27,918 nt of DNA from DATNBT01 sp964579765 (lineage in GTDB: Bacteria > Acidobacteriota > Vicinamibacteria > Vicinamibacterales > CAVVIG01). Position 1 is the stretch's first letter, and each line of letters begins with the position of its first letter. The translations under genes were made by a program, and so were the position numbers. The DNA is taken from contig CAZOIK010000222.1 in assembly GCA_964579765.1 (NCBI GenBank), positions 1-27,918 on the forward strand, given 5' to 3'. Shown here piece by piece: positions 9,468 to 16,213 of the stretch. Under the pieces are notes generated by a model. The model was not told the origin of the DNA, made no database searches, and saw only the letters and a list, made by a program, of their open reading frames with translations.

Positions 9468-10475
9468 TTATCCTTTGCGCGCCGCATCCCACCAGAGGCA
9501 GGTGCCCGGCGCAAGCGTGTAGTTCCCCTCGATCACCTGAACAGGTTCGCGCATGCCTTCCGCCGCCGCTCTCAGCCGCAACGCGCGTGCCTCCGCGCGG
9601 CCTTCGGGCGACAGCCACGCGCGATCGTGGCCCCACAGGCTGGGTCCGCAGGTCATCTCGTACGGCGTCCAGCGCTGCGGATCGATCGAGCGACCGCCCC
9701 AGCCGTACTCGACGAAGAAACCGGACGGCGAGTTCGCGTAGAACGACGTCATGAAGTCGTTCGTGTGCCGGCCGAGCGTCGTCGCGATGCGGCCGTCTTC
9801 GCCCTGCGCGAGATCGTACGCCTGCCCGACGTCGTCGAGCATGTAGAGCTCCATCATCAGGTGGTGCACGGTGTTCTTGCCGGTCTCGACCATCGCAAAG
9901 CTGTGGTGACGGGGGTTCAGATGGAGAAAGTAGGCCCGGAACGGCCGCAGCGTGAAGTCGCTCAGGTGGAACCCGAGCGTGTCGCGATAGAACGGCAACA
10001 GTTCGTCGATGTTCCTGACGTTGAGCACGACGTGCCCCATGCCGAGCGGGCCCGTGCGAAATCCGGAGATCGACCGGCCGGGACGAAACGGGTCGGTGGC
10101 GACGTCGGCGCCATGGAAGACTTCGAGACGGTTGCCGACTGGATCGACGAACGCGATCAGGTCTTTGACCCGCCGCTCCTCGGCCACGGCGCGGGGCGCA
10201 CGCTCAACCGCGACATTCACCGCGTCCAGCCGGGCGGCGAATTCGTCGAGCGCCGCGGCGTCGCCGACTTCCCAGCCCATGAACGCCGCGCGCTCGCCGC
10301 TCGTGGCCCCGTCCTCGTGGACGACGATTCGCTGGCGGCGATCGTCCATGCGGAACGTCATCGTCTTGCGCGATCGATCGACGAGTTGCAGCCCGAGCAG
10401 CGTCTGGCCGAAGCGCGCCCAGTCGTCCAGACTGCGCGTGCGCACGCCGAAATAGCCGAGCGACTCGAGTGCCAT
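9468..10475 (-). CDS. Type I extradiol ring-cleaving dioxygenase (VOC family)
   Basis: A 335-residue two-domain vicinal-oxygen-chelate protein, like BphC and related catechol 2,3-dioxygenases, which open catecholic rings next to the hydroxyls with Fe(II) and O2. The C-terminal domain has the metal ligands H148, H205 and E256 (BphC H146, H210, E260). The second-shell residues H191, H237 and Y246 also match BphC H195, H241 and Y250, in the segments RHHSF, TLGRHTNDF and SFYANSPSG. So the site looks fully active. The N-terminal domain (about 1-125) lacks the ligands, as usual. A tail of about 60 residues makes it longer than BphC. The substrate cannot be read from the sequence; the downstream AAHS transporter suggests an imported aromatic acid. 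Confidence 0.9.
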   Translation of the reverse strand: MALESLGYFGVRTRSLDDWARFGQTLLGLQLVDRSRKTMTFRMDDRRQRIVVHEDGATSGERAAFMGWEVGDAAALDEFAARLDAVNVAVERAPRAVAEERRVKDLIAFVDPVGNRLEVFHGADVATDPFRPGRSISGFRTGPLGMGHVVLNVRNIDELLPFYRDTLGFHLSDFTLRPFRAYFLHLNPRHHSFAMVETGKNTVHHLMMELYMLDDVGQAYDLAQGEDGRIATTLGRHTNDFMTSFYANSPSGFFVEYGWGGRSIDPQRWTPYEMTCGPSLWGHDRAWLSPEGRAEARALRLRAAAEGMREPVQVIEGNYTLAPGTCLWWDAARKG

Positions 10476-10617
10476 CCGTTTTCGGCCTAATCTTACGTCA
10501 TCGCTCCTGACGGCCTCCTGAGCGGCTGGCGTCCCGCCCGGTAGGTTTGACATCTGTCTGGTGACGTTGGCATCGTCGTCGCGGGAGGCGGCTCGGGCGG
10601 TCGAAACGAGGACTCGT

Positions 10618-10809
10618 ATGGACTTGAATGCCTGGGCCGAGCATGTGCTGAGCATCGCGGCTCAGCGCTTCGAGTGCCGACTCGCGGAAGCCATCCGGCA
10701 GGAGATGGCCAATCAGCGCGCCGAACTGCTGAAGTGGTCGCTGATCTTCTGGATCGGACAGTTCGCTGCGTTCACGGCCGTCCGGTCGTTCATGCTTCGG
10801 GCGCGCTAG
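10618..10809 (+). CDS. Small coiled-coil plus membrane-tail protein
   Basis: A 63-residue protein. Residues 1-38 form a polar, probably coiled helix; residues 39-58 (LKWSLIFWIGQFAAFTAVRSF) form a C-terminal membrane segment. This layout, with the LLKW...FWIGQ pattern, resembles small DUF1640/CCDC90-like proteins that are common beside many unrelated genes in bacteria. I chose ATG 10618 because a GAGGA ribosome site lies five bases upstream. The stop overlaps the convergent arsC-like gene by 4 bases. The function is unknown. Confidence 0.65.
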   Translation: MDLNAWAEHVLSIAAQRFECRLAEAIRQEMANQRAELLKWSLIFWIGQFAAFTAVRSFMLRAR

Positions 10810-11156
10810 AGAATCTCCTTCAGCCGCTCGGCGGGACGCGCGAGAATCGCGCGATTCCCCTTCTCCACGATCGGACGCTGTATCAGATCCGGATGCTCGA
10901 CCATCAGGTCGATCATCTGATCGTCGGTCAGCTCGCGTTCCGCGATCTTCAGCGTCTTGTAGATCGGCTCCTTCGTCCGGAGCAGCTCGCGCGGCGTCAT
11001 GCCGGCCTTCCTGAGCAGTTCCTTCAATTTCGTTCGAGGAATCGGATCGACGTAGTAATCGACTGCCGAAAAATCGACGCCGCTCTCGTGCAGCGCTTTG
11101 TACACCGCACGGCACGTGGTGCACGTGGGTTTCTGGTAGATCACAATCGCGGACAT
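10806..11156 (-). CDS. ArsC/Spx family thioredoxin-fold protein
   Basis: A 116-residue protein of the ArsC/Spx/YffB family. The active site reads QKPTCTTCR with C12 and C15. Classical R773-type ArsC has a single Cys in this loop (CxxS), so the CxxC is more like Spx or MgsR-type redox sensors. The conserved arginine R94 (QRPIVEKG) that helps arsenate binding in ArsC is present, as are IPRTKLKELL and TPRELLRTKE. Whether it reduces arsenate, uses glutaredoxin, or acts as a redox switch is open; no arsR or arsB gene is next to it. I chose ATG 11156 since the upstream extension is not conserved-looking. Divergent neighbour is an AraC-type regulator. Confidence 0.85.
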   Translation of the reverse strand: MSAIVIYQKPTCTTCRAVYKALHESGVDFSAVDYYVDPIPRTKLKELLRKAGMTPRELLRTKEPIYKTLKIAERELTDDQMIDLMVEHPDLIQRPIVEKGNRAILARPAERLKEIL

Positions 11157-11273
11157 GGCGGGATTGTAAGCAATTGTCGAATTCTGATTCACGGCGAGCT
11201 GACGACTCCGACGATTCCCTTACGCCGCAAGCTCAGCCGTTGGCACTGTATCTGCTGCGCGACACATCACACA

Positions 11274-11729
11274 ATGGAAGTGCGGACGGATCGCCGAACA
11301 CCCCGGAGATCGGCCGACGTGTGGGCGGCCGGCGGCGCTCCTCATTTCAAGGCCGTCGAGGCGTTGACGTTCTTGCAGCAACGCTTCCCCGAACCGGCGA
11401 TCCGTCTGTCGGTCGTCGCCCGACACACGGCGCTGTCGCCCACGCATCTCGCGCGGCTGCTCAAGTCGTCAACTGGACTCACCTTCCTGCAGCACCTGCG
11501 TCGTCTGCGCGTGCGACACGCAGAAGGACTGCTGGCGACGACCATGCTCAGCATCAAGGAAGTCGCGGCCGCGTGTGGCTACCCGCGATCCGGCAGCTTC
11601 ACGCGTGACTTCCGCCGCGTGCACGGCTGCACGCCGAGCGCGTGGCGTTCGCGCCGGCGCGTGCCGCAAGAACTGCACGCGCGCGTCACGGACTGCGAAG
11701 CAATCGCAAGAACTGAATCCTGTTCGTGA
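11274..11729 (+). CDS. AraC-type HTH transcriptional regulator, DNA-binding domain only
   Basis: A 151-residue protein that is little more than the AraC DNA-binding domain. The two helix-turn-helix units lie at about residues 42-65 (LSVVARHTALSPTHLARLLK) and 92-118 (SIKEVAAACGYPRSGSFTRDF), followed by the GCTPSAWR end typical of the family. The sensory cupin or other N-terminal domain is missing, so it may act constitutively or as a small member like SoxS/MarA. Upstream lies the divergent ArsC/Spx-like gene with 117 bases between starts; downstream the peroxidase gene begins after 52 bases. Either could be the target. Confidence 0.8.
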   Translation: MEVRTDRRTPRRSADVWAAGGAPHFKAVEALTFLQQRFPEPAIRLSVVARHTALSPTHLARLLKSSTGLTFLQHLRRLRVRHAEGLLATTMLSIKEVAAACGYPRSGSFTRDFRRVHGCTPSAWRSRRRVPQELHARVTDCEAIARTESCS

Positions 11730-11781
11730 TTGTTCCGCGTTCACGGCCTCTCTATGCTCCAGGTCCCCCACTGGAGAGGTC

Positions 11782-13176
11782 ATGTTCACGCGAGCAACAC
11801 GACGCATGCTGTTCGTCAGCGCGGCGGCCGTCCTGCTGTCGCTGGCACCCGTCGCGGCGAAGCAAAATACGGATTTCGGGCGAATGTTCCCGGACCTGCC
11901 GCCGTTCCAGCCAGACGATCAGCTCCTCGTCGGGCTGGCGGCGGCCATGCAGGATGCCAACCTCGCCGTCAACGACAACCCCGACGGCGTCCCGTCAGGG
12001 TTCACGTACCTCGGCCAGTTCCTCGATCACGACTTGACGCTGGACGCGACGCCGCTCGGCGACGCGAACGTTGACGTCGATGCGATGGTAAACGGCCGGA
12101 CGGCGAAACTCGACCTCGACTCGATGTACGGCGGCGGCCAGATTGGCAGCCCGCAGTTGTACGCCGGCGCGAAGTTCACGTTCTCGAGGCCGAACGGCTT
12201 CGACGACTTGCAGCGCACCGAGAGTGGACAGGCGGTGCTCGTCGAGGGACGCAACGACGAAAACCTGATCATCGCGCAGATCCACGTCGCGTTTCAGAAG
12301 TTCCACAACGCGTGGATCGATCGCGGGCTGAGCTTCTCAGAGGCGCAGAAGATGGTGCGGTGGCACTGGCAATGGCTCGTCGTCCACGAGTTCCTGCCGC
12401 ACATCACGAGCCAGGACACCGTCGATGCGCTGCTCGCGTACAACGGCGCCGGGAAGCCGCGGTTCGTTGGCACGTTCTACGACGCCGGCAACAAGAAGCG
12501 ACCGATGATGCCCCTCGAGTTCTCAGCGGCGGCGTACCGCTTCGGCCACTCGATGGTCAGGCTGGCATACGTGCTACCGACCGGCAGCACGACGAAGACC
12601 CAGGTCTTCAACGCCGCTGGCAACGACTTGCACGGCTCGCGGCCGATTCCGCCGGAGTTGAAGATCGACTTCAACAACTTCTTCGACATCCCCGGGAATC
12701 CTGTGCCGCCCGGTCGCAACGTCTCGCGCAAGATCGACTCGCTCGTGTCGAAGAGCCTCTACTTCCTGCCGATCGGCCCGGTCGTACCGCCCGATCCGCC
12801 GGCCGTCACGTCACTGCCCGAGCGCAACCTGCTGCGAGGCAAGCGCCTCGGGCTGCCGTCGTATCAGGACGTCGCTACGGCGCTCGGCCTGACGCCGTAC
12901 ACGAACGCACAGCTCGATCCGGACGGCACGCTCGGGCTGACCAACCCGGCGTGGGGCGGCAAGGCGCCGCTGTGGTTCGGCATCCTCAAGGAAAGCGAGC
13001 TTGCGGAAAACGGCGCACGGCTCGGCCCGACCGGACGCCGGATCGTCGCCGAAGTGATCCTCGGCATCATCGACGCGGACAAGGACTCGTACTTCCACTC
13101 CCCGCAGGCGTGGAAGCCGGCCGGCGGGTCGTTCGGCATGGCCGACCTGCTCACGTTCGCCGGCGCCGTGCAGTAG
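11782..13176 (+). CDS. Secreted animal-type heme peroxidase
   Basis: A 464-residue protein with a signal peptide at about residues 1-26 (ATRRMLFVSAAAVLLSLAPVAA), so it is exported. It belongs to the peroxidase-cyclooxygenase superfamily (myeloperoxidase type), bacterial branch. The distal segment QFLDHDLT has D82, H83 and calcium ligand D84. The catalytic RxxE motif is R157 and E160 in GRNDENLI. The proximal heme ligand is H256 in YRFGHSMVR. D82 and E160 match the residues that form heme ester links in animal enzymes, so covalent heme is possible. ATG 11782 follows GGAGAGG. The substrate, perhaps halide, thiocyanate or a phenolic, is unknown. The gene ends one base before the convergent arylsulfotransferase gene. 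Confidence 0.88.
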   Translation: MFTRATRRMLFVSAAAVLLSLAPVAAKQNTDFGRMFPDLPPFQPDDQLLVGLAAAMQDANLAVNDNPDGVPSGFTYLGQFLDHDLTLDATPLGDANVDVDAMVNGRTAKLDLDSMYGGGQIGSPQLYAGAKFTFSRPNGFDDLQRTESGQAVLVEGRNDENLIIAQIHVAFQKFHNAWIDRGLSFSEAQKMVRWHWQWLVVHEFLPHITSQDTVDALLAYNGAGKPRFVGTFYDAGNKKRPMMPLEFSAAAYRFGHSMVRLAYVLPTGSTTKTQVFNAAGNDLHGSRPIPPELKIDFNNFFDIPGNPVPPGRNVSRKIDSLVSKSLYFLPIGPVVPPDPPAVTSLPERNLLRGKRLGLPSYQDVATALGLTPYTNAQLDPDGTLGLTNPAWGGKAPLWFGILKESELAENGARLGPTGRRIVAEVILGIIDADKDSYFHSPQAWKPAGGSFGMADLLTFAGAVQ

Positions 13177-13177
13177 A

Positions 13178-14569
13178 TCAGCGGGGTGCCACCCGGAAGG
13201 TTGTCCGGTTGGGTGGCACCACTGCTCGTTCCTCCGGCCGCGGAAGCTGCGGGACCCACGCATACGGCACGCGGTACGCGCGATACACGCGGTTGGTGGC
13301 GTTCGCCCCCTTCGTGAAGTACGGGCTGACGTACTCCCAGACGCTCTCGCCCGCCGGCGTGACCTCGAACACGCGGCCGTCGGCGCCCTCGGTGATCATC
13401 GTGTTGCCGTTCACGAGCCGCTGCGCCGCGCTGACGTAGTGGCTGAAGAAGCGATAGCTCTCCGTACCGCGGATCGAGTACTCCCACACCTTCTTCAGTG
13501 TCACCGGATCGATCTCGAGCACGCGCGAGCTGCCGCGGCTGAAGATGCCGACGCCGCTCGGAGCCGCCGGCGTCCCCTCGCCATAACCGGACGCGCCGCC
13601 GTTGTCGAACACCAGCAGGTTGCCGGCGCCGGGCAGGCCCTTGGGAATGACGTGCGGGTGGTGCTGGCCGATGATCTGGCCGAGCGCCTTCAGCGCGTCC
13701 GACTCGCGATAGTCGGGACCCATCCGCCACACGATCTTCCCGCTCCGCGACACGATCGCCATGAAGCTCGCCTCGCGGCTGCTGATCAGGACGTTGTCGG
13801 GACGGAACCGCTCGTCGCCGGCGTCGAACCAGCGGTTCGGGCCGACGTAAACCGCCGAGTTCGTGTGCAGCCAATCGACGCTCTTGCGCTGCGGGCTGAA
13901 CGCCGTGGCCGCGCTGATCGTGCGGCGCGCAGCCGGCGAGAATCCCATCTCGTCGATGTGATCGCTCGCCAGCCACTGCCAGACGATCTTCCCGTCACGA
14001 TCGACCTCGTAGAGCCAGTCGTCCTCGATCGGACGATCGGTGACGGCGGCGACGAGGTGATTCTTGTGCGCCAGGATCAGCGTCCGCGCGGCATCGCCGG
14101 ACGGCGTCGCCTCCGGCGAATAGTAGCCCGCGGGAAAATCCGAGCGCTGCCAGTCGTGATGCTGGCGTGCCGACCACTGTGGGGCTCCGGCAGCGGTCTG
14201 AATCTGATCGGCGTGATCGAATTTCCAGAGCAGCGTGTCCGTCCAGTCGAACCGCGCGATCGCCAGCGACTCCTGATGCGGCCGCCCGCTGCCGAGCGCG
14301 CCCATGACGACGCCGCCGGGCAGGACGCGCGTCGGCCCGCCGCTCGCGCCCTCGAAGGCCGGCCACTCACGCAGGACGTTCCCGTTCATGTCGATCAGCA
14401 CGGCGCCCGTGTCCGGCAGCACGAAGACGCTGTAGCCGCTCCAGGCGCGGGTGGGATCGTAGATCGTCGTCCCCGTCGGATAGACCGACGGCGCCGCGCG
14501 GGCGACGAGCGACGCGGCGGCGGCGACGAGCGGAATGGCGACGAGCCGGGTCAGAGAACGCTTTGGCAT
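13178..14569 (-). CDS. Arylsulfotransferase (ASST)-like beta-propeller protein
   Basis: A 463-residue exported protein with a signal peptide in the first 28 residues (MPKRSLTRLVAIPLVAAAAS...). After it comes YPTGTTIYDPTRAWSGYSV, a start typical of bacterial ASST homologues, then repeated beta-propeller blades with W-rich strands (GKIVWQW, GKIVWRMG, LKKVWEYS, GESVWEY). Candidate catalytic histidines lie in DWLHTNS and QHHPHV; ASST uses a His as sulfo acceptor and transfers sulfate between phenols without PAPS. The C terminus is encoded by a strong inverted repeat. Catalytic activity cannot be assured, since many homologues are uncharacterised. Convergent to the peroxidase gene and divergent from mscL. 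Confidence 0.82.
   Translation of the reverse strand: MPKRSLTRLVAIPLVAAAASLVARAAPSVYPTGTTIYDPTRAWSGYSVFVLPDTGAVLIDMNGNVLREWPAFEGASGGPTRVLPGGVVMGALGSGRPHQESLAIARFDWTDTLLWKFDHADQIQTAAGAPQWSARQHHDWQRSDFPAGYYSPEATPSGDAARTLILAHKNHLVAAVTDRPIEDDWLYEVDRDGKIVWQWLASDHIDEMGFSPAARRTISAATAFSPQRKSVDWLHTNSAVYVGPNRWFDAGDERFRPDNVLISSREASFMAIVSRSGKIVWRMGPDYRESDALKALGQIIGQHHPHVIPKGLPGAGNLLVFDNGGASGYGEGTPAAPSGVGIFSRGSSRVLEIDPVTLKKVWEYSIRGTESYRFFSHYVSAAQRLVNGNTMITEGADGRVFEVTPAGESVWEYVSPYFTKGANATNRVYRAYRVPYAWVPQLPRPEERAVVPPNRTTFRVAPR
13185..13220. terminator. 10-base perfect inverted repeat between convergent genes
   Basis: GGTGCCACCC (13185-13194) and GGGTGGCACC (13211-13220) are perfectly complementary around a 16-base loop; two G-T pairs can lengthen the stem to 12. 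It lies just after the peroxidase stop and inside the last codons of the arylsulfotransferase gene, so it could end peroxidase transcription. No T run follows. Confidence 0.6.
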
Positions 14570-14636
14570 GCGGCCTATGGTAACGGAGCCGGCGAGGCCC
14601 GTCTTGGACATATGCTGGAGGTCAAAGGAGACGGGC

Positions 14637-15041
14637 ATGCTCAAGAACTTCAGAACGTTCATGCTTCGCGGCAGCGTCATCGATCTGGCGGTCGCCGTCG
14701 TCATCGGCGCCGCCTTCAGCGGCGTGGTCAACGCACTGGTGAAGGACCTGCTCACGCCGGTGATTGCGGCCGTCGGCGGTCAGCCGGACTTCTCGGCGAT
14801 CGTGTTCACCGTCAACGGCAGCCGCTTCCCGATCGGCGATTTCATCAACGCCTGCGTGTCGTTCTTCCTGATCGGCGCCGCGATCTATTTCTTTGTCGTC
14901 GCGCCCGTCAACGCGTTCGTCGCGCGCATGAACCGCGGTCAGGTGCCGCCGGACCCGACGACGCGCAAGTGCCCCGAATGCCTGAGCGAGGTGCCGATTG
15001 CCGCGCGGCGCTGCGCCTTCTGCACGTCCGCGCTCGCCTGA
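14637..15041 (+). CDS. mscL: Large-conductance mechanosensitive channel MscL with zinc ribbon tail
   Basis: A 134-residue inner-membrane channel that opens on membrane tension during osmotic downshock. Helix 1 is about residues 14-44 (FMLRGSVIDLAVAVVIGAAF, with the pore-lining and FRGNV-like start), helix 2 about residues 75-100. The usual cytoplasmic C-terminal helix is replaced by residues 112-133, KCPECLSEVPIAARRCAFC, a CxxC...CxxC zinc ribbon. The ATG follows AAAGGAG at six bases. A short divergent gap of 67 bases separates it from the arylsulfotransferase gene, and only three bases separate its stop from the convergent MetE-like gene. Confidence 0.93.
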   Translation: MLKNFRTFMLRGSVIDLAVAVVIGAAFSGVVNALVKDLLTPVIAAVGGQPDFSAIVFTVNGSRFPIGDFINACVSFFLIGAAIYFFVVAPVNAFVARMNRGQVPPDPTTRKCPECLSEVPIAARRCAFCTSALA

Positions 15042-15044
15042 CGC

Positions 15045-16190
15045 TCAGCCCCAGACGTCCTTCGCGATCTCGACGACGAGCGACAGCTTTCTCTTCTCGT
15101 CGTCAACTGTCACGGGATTGCCCATGAAGTTGCTGGCGAACCCGCACTGCGGGCTGAGGCAGAGCTGATCGAGGGCGAGGAACTTCGACGCCTCGTCGAT
15201 GCGACGTTTGACGACGTCTTTCGGCTCGAGCACCGGCGTCTTGGTCGAGATGAGCCCGAGAATCACGTGTTTGCCGGCGGGCACGTGCCGCAGCGGCGTG
15301 AAGTCGCCGGCGCGGTCGCTGTCGTACTCCATGAAGTAGTTGGGAATGTCAACATTGCGGAGGACAACGTCGCTGACGTACTCGTAGCCGCCCGCGCCCA
15401 TCCACTTGCCGCGGTTGTTGCCGCGACACATGTGCATCCCGAGCGTCACGCCCTTCGGCGTGCCGGCGACGATGCGGTTGAGGACGCCGGCGTAGGTCTC
15501 GATGATCGCGTGCGGGTCGTCGCCACGCGCGCGAAGCGCCTCCTGTCCGTGCGGATCGCAGATCAGCGGGAACGTCACGTCGTCGATCTGGATGTACCGG
15601 CAGCCGAGCGCGGCCAGATCCGCGATCTCCGCCGTCCAGGCGGCAACTGCGTCCGCCCAGAACTCCTCGAGGTCCGGGTACACCTTCGCGTCGATCGCCG
15701 CGCGCCCGCCCCAGAAGTGCAGCATGGTCGGGGAGGGAATGCTGATCTTCGGCGTCCTCGTCGTCTGCTGCTTCAGGAACGCGAACGCGTCCGTGAAGAT
15801 GCCCTTCGTACGTTTGAGCTTGCCGGTGACCCGGACGATGTGGCCCGGCAGCTTCTCGACCGTCGTGTCGTTCTGAAACGGGAGCGCGGCGGAGATCGTC
15901 TTGTCGGCATCGACCCACTGAATGCCCGTGCCTGACAGCGCGAGCAGGAAATCCTGAAACCACGACCGGCGGCGGAATTCGCCGTCCGTGACGACCTGCA
16001 GGCCGACGCTTTCCTGCAGCGTCACGGCGTCGGCAATCGCCGCGTCCTCGAGCTGTTTGAGTTGATCGAACTTCAGCGGTCCACTCACCTGGCGGTACTG
16101 GTCGCCTTCGGCGGCGGTTCTGGCCTGAAGCAAGGCAGCCGGCCGGAGCAGGCTGCCAACGTGCTCTGCGCGAAACGGGGGTGTGCTCAC
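15045..16190 (-). CDS. Core-MetE-like cobalamin-independent methyltransferase
   Basis: A 381-residue protein equal to the C-terminal catalytic barrel of MetE (full MetE is about 750 residues and adds an N-terminal half). The zinc ligands are H253 and C255 (GMHMCRG), E288 and C349 (LSPQCGF), matching MetE H641, C643, E665 and C726. The N terminus AEHVGSLLRP is the family's folate/phosphate-like signature. Core-MetE enzymes can transfer methyl groups to homocysteine, often from methylcobalamin or other donors rather than methyl-folate. I chose GTG 16190; a TTG seven codons upstream is possible. Divergent from the HCDH-ECH gene with only 23 bases between starts. Confidence 0.88.
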   Translation of the reverse strand: MSTPPFRAEHVGSLLRPAALLQARTAAEGDQYRQVSGPLKFDQLKQLEDAAIADAVTLQESVGLQVVTDGEFRRRSWFQDFLLALSGTGIQWVDADKTISAALPFQNDTTVEKLPGHIVRVTGKLKRTKGIFTDAFAFLKQQTTRTPKISIPSPTMLHFWGGRAAIDAKVYPDLEEFWADAVAAWTAEIADLAALGCRYIQIDDVTFPLICDPHGQEALRARGDDPHAIIETYAGVLNRIVAGTPKGVTLGMHMCRGNNRGKWMGAGGYEYVSDVVLRNVDIPNYFMEYDSDRAGDFTPLRHVPAGKHVILGLISTKTPVLEPKDVVKRRIDEASKFLALDQLCLSPQCGFASNFMGNPVTVDDEKRKLSLVVEIAKDVWG

Positions 16191-16191
16191 C

Positions 16192-16208
16192 GGACAATAA
16201 TACTGTCC
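16192..16208. promoter_or_regulatory. Divergent promoter with 5-7-5 inverted repeat
   Basis: GGACA-ATAATAC-TGTCC. The AT-rich centre holds TATTAT on the minus strand, six bases before the GTG of the methyltransferase gene, which is the spacing of a leaderless transcript. On the plus strand AATAAT (16196-16201) is 12 bases before the ATG at 16214. So two back-to-back -10 boxes overlap within the same bases, flanked by inverted arms that may be an operator. Confidence 0.45.
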
Positions 16209-16213
16209 CAATC

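Noticed and set aside
9468..10655. Upstream extension of the dioxygenase start to 10655
   Set aside because: The added 60 residues overlap the small plus-strand gene and show no similarity to the N terminus of VOC dioxygenases; ATG 10475 begins the fold directly.
13439..15127. 562-residue plus-strand ORF opposite the arylsulfotransferase gene and over mscL
   Set aside because: Frame shadow rich in Arg and Asp that runs through the real mscL in another frame.
16181..16213. Start of the HCDH-ECH gene at 16181
   Set aside because: The 11 extra residues would overlap the divergent gene; the ATG at 16214 gives the standard NAD-binding start.
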